The position numbers were made by a program, and so were the translations under genes. From a bacterium (GTDB taxonomy: Bacteria; Patescibacteriota; Minisyncoccia; UBA6257; Colwellbacteraceae), in contig JAJZPD010000014.1 in NCBI GenBank assembly GCA_021811305.1, positions 1 through 15,645 of the forward strand: 15,645 nt of DNA, given 5' to 3'. Under the pieces are notes generated by a model. That model saw nothing but the letters and a program-made list of their open reading frames with translations, ran no database searches and was not told the origin of the DNA. This document shows, piece by piece, positions 6,343-13,631 of this stretch (its first letter is position 1; each line of letters begins with the position of its first letter).

Positions 6343-7782
6343 CTATCCGCGATGATATAAAGCGCGCCCGCCGGTAACCCCGCCGACGATCGTTTCGATC
6401 GCGCGGAAGTTGTCTTTATCGATTAAAACCAAGTCGGCGAAATTTCCTTCGAGGATCGCCCCTCTGTTTTCCAAATTAAAGAACTTGGCCGGAGCGGAAG
6501 TTATCCGCTGCACCGCTTCGGGAAGAGTCTGGCCAACCTCGGTTGCCGCGCGCAGGTATTCGGAAAAATGATTCCGCTCTCCGCGTTCCGCCGTTAGGCG
6601 GCTGAGCTTCGAATGGCCGTAAGTGGAAGCGAAAACGTTTTCATCGGCGAGGTGCTTGCGCAGAACCTCGGAATTGGCCTCGGAATACAGGATGCCGCAC
6701 CGCAGCTTGCACATTGAAAATACTTTGATCAGGGCCTTGGCCGGGGGCAGTTCGTAAAGTTCGCCCAGTTCGGAAACGCTTTTGCCCTCGAAATAGGAGT
6801 GCCGGCCTGAGTAAGAAAGAACCGCCTCCTTCGGCCTCATCCAGGAAAGTTCATCGGCGATTCTTTCCGCCACTTCCGGCTGAGCCAGAAGTTTAGCCAC
6901 ATCTTCGGCACCGCGATCCTTTAATATCCACTCCGGCAGGATTTCCGACGGGGTTTTTAGAATCGTCGGGAATGGCTTCAAAACGAACCTGACGTTTTTA
7001 GGCGCGGCGACCAGCGTTTTTTCAAAAACATCCTCGTAGCCGATAGTCGGAAAAAAGTCGGTAACCAAAACTTTCTCTTTCCCCTTCTCCGAGAAGGAGC
7101 GGATAATCTTTAGAACCTCTTCCTCTCCGTCTTTGGCGTCCAGCGATAGTGAAATAACGCCGCGGTGACGGTTGACCTGGGAGATGACTCCTTTTGCTTC
7201 GACTCTCGCCATCCGCGCATTGGCCGAGTTGAGCGAAACGCCGAACGCTCCGTCGCGCAGCGCTCGCTCGATCACCTTCAAAACCACGCGCTGCTCATTC
7301 TTGGTCAGCTCGCGGAATTCTTCCCCGGCGATCGCCGAGCGGATCGTCTCGTATCCCGCCGAACTTCCGAAATTAATCCCCAGGCGCAGGCGCGCCAGAG
7401 AATCAAGCATCTCATGGAAAAGGTGCCAGTTGGTGTTGACGCTAGCGCCGCCGGACCACTTAGCCAAAGCTTCTAGCCTTCCGTAGATCAGCGGAGCTAG
7501 GGAGACGCCGCCGTTTCCGCCGATAACCGTCGTCACACCCTCCCCTTTCAGTTGGGTTTGCGCCGGATTCGTCAAAAGGTCGAGATAGCGGTCCGGAACA
7601 GCTCCGGAATCGATAAAGCCCGGGACCAAGAAGTTGCCCAGGCCGTCGATCGAGCTGGCCGCCTGTTTGCTTCGCAGATTGCCGATCGCCGAGATCCGAT
7701 CTTTTTGAACCAGCAAGTCGGCCTTGTAGGGCTCCCGGCCGCGGCCGTCGACTATCCGCACGTTGCGAATCAGCAAACTCAT
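6343..7782 (-). CDS. D-aminoacylase-like amidohydrolase that has lost its metal-binding residues
   Basis: The 479-residue protein has the outer frame of the N-acyl-D-amino-acid deacylase branch of the amidohydrolase superfamily. There is an N-terminal beta-sandwich start (LLIRNVRIVDGRG), PGFID at 54-58, GVTTVIGGNGG at 82-92, and a C-terminal GNFADLVLID at 446-455 preceded by AVQRITSAPAKFFNL. The signature residues are absent. PGFID is normally followed by HxHxD but here reads SGAVPD. The usual GNCG reads GNGG. The usual SDG with the catalytic Asp reads STYG near 386-389. An active deacylase is therefore unlikely; a structural, binding or regulatory role is my inference. It lies 11 nt after mraY and upstream of ftsW, so it is expressed with lipid II synthesis. 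The ATG at 7782 has no Shine-Dalgarno. Confidence 0.85.
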   Translation of the reverse strand: MSLLIRNVRIVDGRGREPYKADLLVQKDRISAIGNLRSKQAASSIDGLGNFLVPGFIDSGAVPDRYLDLLTNPAQTQLKGEGVTTVIGGNGGVSLAPLIYGRLEALAKWSGGASVNTNWHLFHEMLDSLARLRLGINFGSSAGYETIRSAIAGEEFRELTKNEQRVVLKVIERALRDGAFGVSLNSANARMARVEAKGVISQVNRHRGVISLSLDAKDGEEEVLKIIRSFSEKGKEKVLVTDFFPTIGYEDVFEKTLVAAPKNVRFVLKPFPTILKTPSEILPEWILKDRGAEDVAKLLAQPEVAERIADELSWMRPKEAVLSYSGRHSYFEGKSVSELGELYELPPAKALIKVFSMCKLRCGILYSEANSEVLRKHLADENVFASTYGHSKLSRLTAERGERNHFSEYLRAATEVGQTLPEAVQRITSAPAKFFNLENRGAILEGNFADLVLIDKDNFRAIETIVGGVTGGRALYHRG

Positions 7783-7793
7783 TGCTTTTTATT

Positions 7794-8840
7794 CTAGCGC
7801 AAATAAAGCGTGCTTAAAAAGTATAGGATGAGGCCGAAGCCGGTGCAGACCAGAGAGATTATCCAAAAGCGCATCGTCACCTGCGATTCCGGCCAGCCTA
7901 AAGCCTCGAAATGGTGGTGGATCGGCGCGGAGAGGAAGACCTTCCTCTTGAACACCTTCTTGCTGAAAATCTGGATGAGAACAGAGAGAGATTCGATCAC
8001 AAGTATGATTCCGAAGAAAGGTAGGAAAAAGACGCTGTTGGTGAGCATCGTCGTTACGCCGAGGGTTATCCCCAAGGCCATCGATCCCGTATCGCCCATG
8101 AAAAACTTCGCCGGATAAATGTTGTTCCAGAGGAAGGCCAGCAAGGCTCCCGCGATCGCTCCGCTCATAGCCGAGAGGTCGTACATCCCGCGACTGAAAG
8201 CGATAACCGCCAGGGCGCCGAAGGCGAACAGCGAAACTCCCCCGAGAAGCCCGTCGAGCCCGTCGGTTTCGTTGGCGGAAAAAGCGCTGGCGAAAACGAT
8301 GAATATGAAAAGCGGGACGTACCACCAGCCGATGTTGTAATAGCCGACGAAAGGTATGTATAGAACGTGCCAATCCAGTTTCACGAAAAACCACCAGGCG
8401 CCGATCAAGGAAAGAAATATGTAAACGATGATCTTGTGGCGCACCCCCAATCCTCCGCCGTGCGGCCCGATGTGCAGGACGCCCAAGATGTCGTCAATGA
8501 GGCCCAGTCCGGCGGCGATGATCAGGGCGGCGAGCGGCAGATATGTTTCCGAGCGGTTCAGGAAGCTGAGATATCCCCAGAAGCCGTCGAAGAAGACGTG
8601 CAACAGGGCGAAAGCGATCGCCATAATGAGAACGGTCCCCCAAACTATTATGCCACCCATCGTCGGCGTCCCCTCTTTCCCCTTGTGCATCTTGGAGAAA
8701 ATCGGAGTCTCTTCGCTGGTGCGTATCTGTTTCTTAAAGTTCAGCCTGCGGATCAGGCGCAAGACGGGGGTCGAGATAACCATCGCCAGCAGGAAAGCGA
8801 CGATGGTGGTAACGAGGACTTTGACCGATTCGATCATCAT
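7794..8840 (-). CDS. mraY: MraY, phospho-N-acetylmuramoyl-pentapeptide transferase
   Basis: Makes lipid I by moving phospho-MurNAc-pentapeptide from UDP to undecaprenyl phosphate in the membrane. The 348 residues show about ten hydrophobic helices. TPTMGG is at 58-63, with the preceding residues reading EG rather than EK. The DD pair is at 116-117 in LIDDILG. NETDGLDGL at 190-198 departs from the common NLTDGLDGL. FMGDTGS is at 248-253 with D250. PIHHHFEALGW is at 306-316. Its ATG (8840) overlaps the TGA of the preceding carboxypeptidase gene by the ATGA arrangement, which points to translational coupling. A second ATG follows at once (8837), but the first fits the overlap. Confidence 0.97.
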   Translation of the reverse strand: MMIESVKVLVTTIVAFLLAMVISTPVLRLIRRLNFKKQIRTSEETPIFSKMHKGKEGTPTMGGIIVWGTVLIMAIAFALLHVFFDGFWGYLSFLNRSETYLPLAALIIAAGLGLIDDILGVLHIGPHGGGLGVRHKIIVYIFLSLIGAWWFFVKLDWHVLYIPFVGYYNIGWWYVPLFIFIVFASAFSANETDGLDGLLGGVSLFAFGALAVIAFSRGMYDLSAMSGAIAGALLAFLWNNIYPAKFFMGDTGSMALGITLGVTTMLTNSVFFLPFFGIILVIESLSVLIQIFSKKVFKRKVFLSAPIHHHFEALGWPESQVTMRFWIISLVCTGFGLILYFLSTLYLR

Positions 8841-9712
8841 TGGGGCATCGCCGCAATTATCTTGCTAACGTCCGCATAACGGTCGGTAGAACCGAAGACA
8901 AGAATAATAAATGGATACCCCTGGTTGGCATTGCTGCGCTGCAGTATGGCCACGATGTTATCCTTGGCGTCGGGCGTCGTCCCCGTCTTTCCTCCCATAA
9001 AATCGGGGTGGCCGGCCAGCTGGTCGATGTTGATGATGTAATGGCTCGCCGCGCGGTTTTCTGGGTGCACGTAGCCGTGGGTATAGGTGCTGATGTTGAA
9101 TATCTGCTGGTTACTGCTCCAAAGGTAGGATACCAGCCTGGCCATATCGGCGATCGTGCTGACGTCCTGGTTGGACAAACCGACCGGGTCGGCGTAAGTG
9201 GTGCTGGCCATCCCGAGCGATTTCGCTTCGGCGTTCATCGCCGCTATGAACTGCGGATATCCGTAGTTATCGGCAATGGCCTGAGCGGTGATGTTGTCTG
9301 ACATAACGAGCATTATCCGAAGAGCCGTGCTCAGGGGATAAACCTCCCCTATCTGAAGGTGGGCATCATTGCCCCCGACCGAGAGCGTGCTAGAGGAAAT
9401 GGTTATCGGGGTATCGGTCGCCATATTCTTCAGAGCTATCTCTGCGGTCATAAGCTTGGTTACCGAAGCCAGCGGCCAGACCTGGTTGACGTTGTCGCCC
9501 ATGATCTCGGTGCCATTAAGATTGTAAACGCCGTAAGCCACCGCGGTTACCCCGGGAACCGGAGTGGAAGGCAGGGAGGGCGGGAGCGCGTTCACTACGG
9601 CGGCGGTTTCTTTTTTGACCGGCGGATGGGAAGACTTTAATTTATAAACTCCGACTCCGGCTACGGCAACGACAATAACAGCTATTAGAACTACTTTGGG
9701 CGTCAGTTTCAT
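8837..9712 (-). CDS. D-alanyl-D-alanine carboxypeptidase (S11 family, low-molecular-mass PBP)
   Basis: Predicted to remove the terminal D-Ala from peptidoglycan stem peptides outside the membrane. Residues 7-24 are a single hydrophobic anchor or uncleaved signal, followed by a Pro-rich linker to about residue 53. The three penicillin-binding motifs are intact: SVTK at 83-86, SDN at 138-140 and KTG at 242-244. At 291 residues it contains the catalytic domain but lacks the extra C-terminal domain and amphipathic anchor of E. coli PBP5, so the N-terminal helix probably holds it in place. It starts 8 nt after scpB and overlaps mraY by 4 nt. It ends in TGA, showing that UGA is a stop here. Confidence 0.93.
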   Translation of the reverse strand: MKLTPKVVLIAVIVVAVAGVGVYKLKSSHPPVKKETAAVVNALPPSLPSTPVPGVTAVAYGVYNLNGTEIMGDNVNQVWPLASVTKLMTAEIALKNMATDTPITISSSTLSVGGNDAHLQIGEVYPLSTALRIMLVMSDNITAQAIADNYGYPQFIAAMNAEAKSLGMASTTYADPVGLSNQDVSTIADMARLVSYLWSSNQQIFNISTYTHGYVHPENRAASHYIINIDQLAGHPDFMGGKTGTTPDAKDNIVAILQRSNANQGYPFIILVFGSTDRYADVSKIIAAMPQ

Positions 9713-9720
9713 GTGATTAT

Positions 9721-10299
9721 TTAATTACTGGAGCTTCCCTCGGCTCGGACCTCCTCTTGCTTATTTTCTTCTCTCAGCGACCTGAGTAGGTCGCGATACT
9801 TCTCATATTCTGGCAACTTCCCGGGGGTGTCAAGGCCGATGTGCCGCAGAAAATCCAATGAAGACTGGTAGGCAAAGGTGTTGGGCCGGCGGGGATCCGA
9901 TTTCCTTTCGATAAGGCCGCGAATCGATAGATTTCGGAGGATAAATGAAGAATTCACGCCGCGGATGTATTCGATTTCCGCGCGACTGACCGGCCCCAGA
10001 TAAGCGATGATGGCCAGCGTCTCGAGGCTCGCCGGAGAAAGCTCGGAATCCATCTCCTCTTTGGAGATCTTCTGGACCAGCTCGGAAAACTCCGGCTTGG
10101 TGGCCAGTTGCAGCCCGCTTTCGGAAATCATCAGGGACAACCCCCCTCCAGCCTCGGCCTTTTCTTTAAGAATGCGCGCCGCCGCCTCGATCTCCTCTTC
10201 GGAAACGCCAAGAAGCTCGGCCGCTTTGCGGACCTTCATCGGCTCCCCGTAAACGAAGAGAAGCGCCTCTAAGGCGTCGCTGATTTTGCTGGTTTCCAT
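9721..10299 (-). CDS. scpB: ScpB, segregation and condensation protein B
   Basis: Kleisin-associated winged-helix subunit of the SMC-ScpAB condensin that compacts and segregates the chromosome. The 192 residues show two winged-helix parts. The first is at about 1-75 (ALEALLFVYGEPM, AAELLGVSEEEI). The second, at about 87-155, holds SLETLAIIAY at 91-100 and EIEYIRGVNSS at 108-118, both classic for the family. The C-terminal FLRHIGLDTPGKLPEYEKYR also matches. It follows scpA by a short gap. No SMC gene is in the window. Confidence 0.96.
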   Translation of the reverse strand: METSKISDALEALLFVYGEPMKVRKAAELLGVSEEEIEAAARILKEKAEAGGGLSLMISESGLQLATKPEFSELVQKISKEEMDSELSPASLETLAIIAYLGPVSRAEIEYIRGVNSSFILRNLSIRGLIERKSDPRRPNTFAYQSSLDFLRHIGLDTPGKLPEYEKYRDLLRSLREENKQEEVRAEGSSSN

Positions 10300-10305
10300 A
10301 GTTTT

Positions 10306-11004
10306 TTACGCTTTTTCTATTATCATTTCCGAAAAAATCTCGTCCTGCCGTATGTTGATGGCATTATCTTTCAAAAGGTGCAGCAGAGCAAGAAAGACGA
10401 CCACCAGTTCGCCGCGGTCCGCATCCTTGGTCAGCTCGCTGAAGCTAGATCTTATGGCGATGGTAATGCGCTCGGCAAGCTTTCTCATTTTTTCCTCAAG
10501 ACTCTCGACGCTTATCTCCCTTTTTTCGGCGGCCGGGGAAAAAACCGCTGCATCCGAATAAACCTTTTTGACAGCCAAGAGAAGCTGCTCAGGCAAGATC
10601 GCCTGGCTCAGGTAAAAGCCCGGCTCGATGTTGCGCAAGAAAGGCCGCGTAAACATCTCGTGCCCAGACCAGGCGTTGCGCAGATGTCTCTCCGCCGCCT
10701 TGAACTGCTTGTATAAGCTGAGGCGCAGCTCGAGATCGGCCGCCTCCTTCTCGTCTTCCTCGTTGAAAATATTCGAGGGCAAGAGGAGCATCGACTTCAG
10801 AAGGACCAGCTTGGCCGCGACCGAGATGAAGTCGGCGATAACCTGCGGCGCGACGCTCTCCAGCCTGCCGATGTACCCCAAAAAATCCCCGGTTACCGCC
10901 CCGAGGCTGACCCGGCTGATCTCCATCTTCCGGTTCTCGATGAGCTCCAAAAGCTTGTGTAACGGCCCGCGAAACCCCTCTATTTCCAGCTCGTAGTCAG
11001 GCAT
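10306..11004 (-). CDS. scpA: ScpA, kleisin subunit of condensin
   Basis: Bridges the two heads of the SMC dimer. I choose the ATG at 11004 (232 residues), because the open frame upstream to a TTG at 11043 is written by the AAAGCTAAAAGCG repeat and has no homology to the family. The N-terminal kleisin motif reads YELEIEGFRGPLHKLLELI at residues 4-22, where FEGPLDLLL is usual. The C-terminal winged helix contains VVVFLALLHLLKDNAINIRQ. It is the first gene of the long minus-strand array and diverges from dnaX across a repeat-filled 126-nt gap. No Shine-Dalgarno is seen. Confidence 0.95.
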   Translation of the reverse strand: MPDYELEIEGFRGPLHKLLELIENRKMEISRVSLGAVTGDFLGYIGRLESVAPQVIADFISVAAKLVLLKSMLLLPSNIFNEEDEKEAADLELRLSLYKQFKAAERHLRNAWSGHEMFTRPFLRNIEPGFYLSQAILPEQLLLAVKKVYSDAAVFSPAAEKREISVESLEEKMRKLAERITIAIRSSFSELTKDADRGELVVVFLALLHLLKDNAINIRQDEIFSEMIIEKA

Positions 11005-11010
11005 AGCAAT

Positions 11011-11090
11011 AAACTTAAAACTAAAAGCTAAAAGCGAAAACAATAACGTAGTTATTTTGCGTTTTGCGCTTTAAGCTTTACGCTTTTACT
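11011..11090. repeat. Intergenic inverted repeat between scpA and dnaX
   Basis: AAAAGCTAAAAGCGAAAA at 11023-11040 is identical to 4994-5011. The right part (11051-11089) is an imperfect reverse complement built from TTTTGCG, TTTAAGC and TTTACGC words, around a small perfect hairpin AATAAC-GTA-GTTATT at 11042-11056. The block lies between the scpA start and the dnaX -10 box, so it sits in a promoter-bearing region, unlike the copy between convergent genes at 12237-12373. Confidence 0.75.
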
Positions 11091-11114
11091 GTCGCATTTT
11101 ACTCCAATTGCGGA

Positions 11115-11120
11115 TATAAT
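11115..11120 (+). promoter_or_regulatory. -10 box of dnaX, near-leaderless
   Basis: A perfect TATAAT ends 10 nt before the dnaX ATG. The predicted transcription start leaves a leader of only a few bases with no Shine-Dalgarno. No -35 match is seen at 16-18 nt spacing. Confidence 0.55.
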
Positions 11121-11130
11121 AAAACCTGTT

Positions 11131-12252
11131 ATGGCGCTCACGTTTTACAGGAAATACCGCCCCAAAACCCTGGCCGATCTGGTCGGGCAGGAGGAGATAG
11201 CCGAGGTTATCCGCAACGCCGCCAAGGCCGACCGCCTGGCGCACGCCTATCTCTTCTACGGCCCGCGCGGCACCGGCAAGACCACCACCGCGAGAATCCT
11301 GGCCAAGATCGCCAACTGCGAAACCAGGGCCGAAGACAAGAAGTTCCACGACTTGGGCGAGCCATGCAACCGCTGCCGCCCCTGCGAAGAGATAGACTCC
11401 GGCCGCGCCTTGGACGTGGTCGAGATTGATGCCGCTAGCAACCGCGGAATCGACGAGATGCGCAGCCTGAAGGAAGGCATCAAGCTCTCCCCCACCTCGT
11501 ACCGATACAAGGTCTACATCATCGACGAGGCGCACCAGCTGACCAAAGAGGCGGCTAACGCCCTGCTAAAAACGCTCGAAGAGCCGCCCGAGCATGCCAT
11601 CTTCATCCTGGCGACGACCGAGTACGATAAGCTTCCGGCGACCATCGTCTCGCGCACCCAGCGCTTCAACTTTCATAAGGCTTCGTTAAAAATGCTGGTC
11701 GACGAGCTGCAGAAAATAGCCGGCGCCGAGAAGATTAAAACCGAGAAACCGGCGCTGGAGTTAATCGCCTCCTCGGCCGAGGGCAGCTTCCGCGATGCCG
11801 AGGCTCTGCTCGAGCAGGTCTACTCCTTCGAAAAGGAAGTGACGCTTAATGGCGTGGAAAGCGTCTTAGGCAAAGTGGGATTGAATAAGACCTCTTCTCT
11901 TTCGCGGCAACTCCTGAACGGAGATTTGCCCGGCGCGCTGAAGTTCGTCGAAGAGATGGATGAGAGCGGCGCGAACATGGTCCAGATGACCAAAGATCTT
12001 ATTCAATACCTGCGGAGAGTCCTCGCCTTGAGCTTCGATCCGAATATCATCTCGATTTTTGAGCGTGAATTGACCGAAGAAGAACTTAAAGAGATGCAGG
12101 AACAAGCCAAGCTAATCAAGCTCGAAAAGCACGTTCCGCTCATAAAATCTCTGATCGAGGCATACAGCAATATGCGCTACAGTCCCTTCCCCATCGTTCC
12201 GGTAGAAGTGGCGATAGTGGAAAACCTTGGAAAGGAAAATTCTAAATCCTAA
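11131..12252 (+). CDS. dnaX: DNA polymerase III subunit gamma/tau, short form
   Basis: ATPase of the clamp loader. The Walker A GPRGTGKT is at 44-51. Zinc-module cysteines are C63, C79, C82 and C85. Walker B with DEAH is at about 128-135. SRTQRF at 174-179 and GSFRDAEALLEQ at 218-229 carry sensor features. At 373 residues it holds the ATPase lid and collar domains only. The tau-specific C-terminal domains that bind DnaB and the polymerase alpha subunit are missing. The gene ends within the repeat: its last codons and TAA belong to the word TCTAAATCCTAA, so the stop may have been supplied by the repeat. The start follows a TATAAT by 10 nt and has no Shine-Dalgarno. Confidence 0.96.
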   Translation: MALTFYRKYRPKTLADLVGQEEIAEVIRNAAKADRLAHAYLFYGPRGTGKTTTARILAKIANCETRAEDKKFHDLGEPCNRCRPCEEIDSGRALDVVEIDAASNRGIDEMRSLKEGIKLSPTSYRYKVYIIDEAHQLTKEAANALLKTLEEPPEHAIFILATTEYDKLPATIVSRTQRFNFHKASLKMLVDELQKIAGAEKIKTEKPALELIASSAEGSFRDAEALLEQVYSFEKEVTLNGVESVLGKVGLNKTSSLSRQLLNGDLPGALKFVEEMDESGANMVQMTKDLIQYLRRVLALSFDPNIISIFERELTEEELKEMQEQAKLIKLEKHVPLIKSLIEAYSNMRYSPFPIVPVEVAIVENLGKENSKS

Positions 12253-12373
12253 TATCGAAATCCGAAACAAATTAGAAATTACAAGCTACAAATTACAAAT
12301 CCGTTTGTGTTTCGTATTTGGAATTTGTAAATTATAGTTTGTTTCGGATTTAGGATTTCGAATTTCGAATTTT
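12237..12373. terminator. Large AT-rich inverted repeat between convergent dnaX and gdhA
   Basis: The whole gap is a near-palindrome. Perfect 14-bp arms lie at 12258-12271 and 12338-12351 (AAATCCGAAACAAA and its complement). Outer arms of AAATTC/TCTAAATCC words and inner arms of CAAATTACAAAT/TATTTGGAATTTG extend it. It lies between two converging genes, so a bidirectional terminator role is plausible. It is long and has no classic GC-rich stem plus T-tract. Positions 12346-12365 match 5039-5058 exactly in reverse complement (20 nt), so it is a repeat-family member first and a terminator only by inference. Confidence 0.65.
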
Positions 12374-13604
12374 AACTTCTGTCTCTCATCGCCTGCGCGA
12401 CGCGGGTAACGGCCAAAATGTAGGCGCCATTCCGCATGCTCGTCTTATTCGCCTCCTTGGCGTTCCAGACGTCGTTGAAGCCTTTAATCATCATCTCTTT
12501 CAACTTGGCCAGAACCTCCACCTCGCTCCAGTAATACATATAGGCGTTCTGCACCTGCTCCAGGTAGCTTACGCCGACTCCGCCGGCGTTCGCCAAAATG
12601 TCCGGAACGATAACAGTCCCTTTCTCGTTCAAAATCTCATCCGCCTCGGGCGAGACCGGGCCGTTGGCCAGTTCCAGAATGACCTTCGCTTTGACGTTTT
12701 CCGCATTCTCTTTCGTTATGGCATTTTCCAAAGCGGCTAAAATCAGGATATCCGTTTCCGCTTCCAGTATGTCTCCCTTTAAATTTTCTCCTCCCGCGAA
12801 GCCGATAACCGAGCCGGTTGCTTTCTTATGCTCTTCTAGTTTTTTAATATCCAAACCGCCAGGATCGCTTACGCCGCCCTTCGTGTCGCTCGCCGCGGTT
12901 ATCTTATATCCGTTCTTGGCCATGATTTCCGCCATGTTGGCACCGGCGTTTCCGAAGCCCTGGATGGAGATCCTCGCCTCCTTTCCCAGCCCGATCTTAT
13001 TCAGCAGCTCCTCCAAAACATAAAACCCTCCTTGGGCAGTCGAGTAACCTCTCGCTTTCGATCCGCCGATAGAGAGCGGCTTTCCGGTGATGACTCCGGG
13101 AGCTTTGTGTCCGACGATCTGCTCGTACTCGTCGAGCATCCAGGCCATTATCCTGGGGTCGGTATAGACGTCGGGAGCCGGAATATCCACCCTCTCGCCG
13201 ATGAAAGGCGCGATGGCTCTTATATAGCCTCTCGAGAGCCTTTCGAGCTCTCCGGCGCTCAGCTCCTTCGGATTAACGATCACTCCGCCCTTGCCGCCGC
13301 CAAGAGGTATGTCGATCACGGCCGTTTTCCAAGTCATCCACATGCTCAAAGCCTTCACCTCATCCTCGCTCACCCGCTCGTGGAAGCGGATCCCTCCCTT
13401 GTACGGGCCGCGCGCGTCATTGAATTGCGACCGGTAGCCGGTAAAAACTTTCATCCTGCCGTCGTCCATCCGCACCGGAATGCTCACTTCCATAAATCTC
13501 TTCGGCTTCTTCAGCTGCTCATAGATATCATCCTCCAATCCGGCCTGTTCCTTGACCGAGACGAGCTGGTCCAAGGCGTTCTGAAACGCGCTGTTCTTTT
13601 CCAT
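12372..13604 (-). CDS. gdhA: Glutamate dehydrogenase (Glu/Leu/Phe/Val dehydrogenase family)
   Basis: Converts glutamate and 2-oxoglutarate plus ammonia with NAD(P). The 410 residues match the hexameric bacterial/archaeal type. K69 lies in GPYKGGIRFH, K93 in MTWKTAVIDIP and K105 in GGGKGG. The PAPD motif at 142-145 supplies the catalytic Asp (D145). The Rossmann loop GFGNAG is at 216-221, and NGPVSPEADEIL occurs later. All key residues are present, so it should be active. Substrate (Glu against Leu or Phe) and cofactor preference are not fixed by what I can see. It starts 27 nt after the 13632-14150 gene and probably shares its promoter. Confidence 0.93.
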   Translation of the reverse strand: MEKNSAFQNALDQLVSVKEQAGLEDDIYEQLKKPKRFMEVSIPVRMDDGRMKVFTGYRSQFNDARGPYKGGIRFHERVSEDEVKALSMWMTWKTAVIDIPLGGGKGGVIVNPKELSAGELERLSRGYIRAIAPFIGERVDIPAPDVYTDPRIMAWMLDEYEQIVGHKAPGVITGKPLSIGGSKARGYSTAQGGFYVLEELLNKIGLGKEARISIQGFGNAGANMAEIMAKNGYKITAASDTKGGVSDPGGLDIKKLEEHKKATGSVIGFAGGENLKGDILEAETDILILAALENAITKENAENVKAKVILELANGPVSPEADEILNEKGTVIVPDILANAGGVGVSYLEQVQNAYMYYWSEVEVLAKLKEMMIKGFNDVWNAKEANKTSMRNGAYILAVTRVAQAMRDRS

Positions 13605-13631
13605 TCTTTTTTTATTTTGTTTTCGGCTATT

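Noticed and set aside
8367..8879. Plus-strand open frames opposite mraY
   Set aside because: Shadows of the well-supported mraY coding region on the other strand.
11005..11043. Upstream extension of ScpA to a TTG at 11043
   Set aside because: The extra residues are encoded by the dispersed repeat word, and the kleisin motif begins right after the ATG at 11004.
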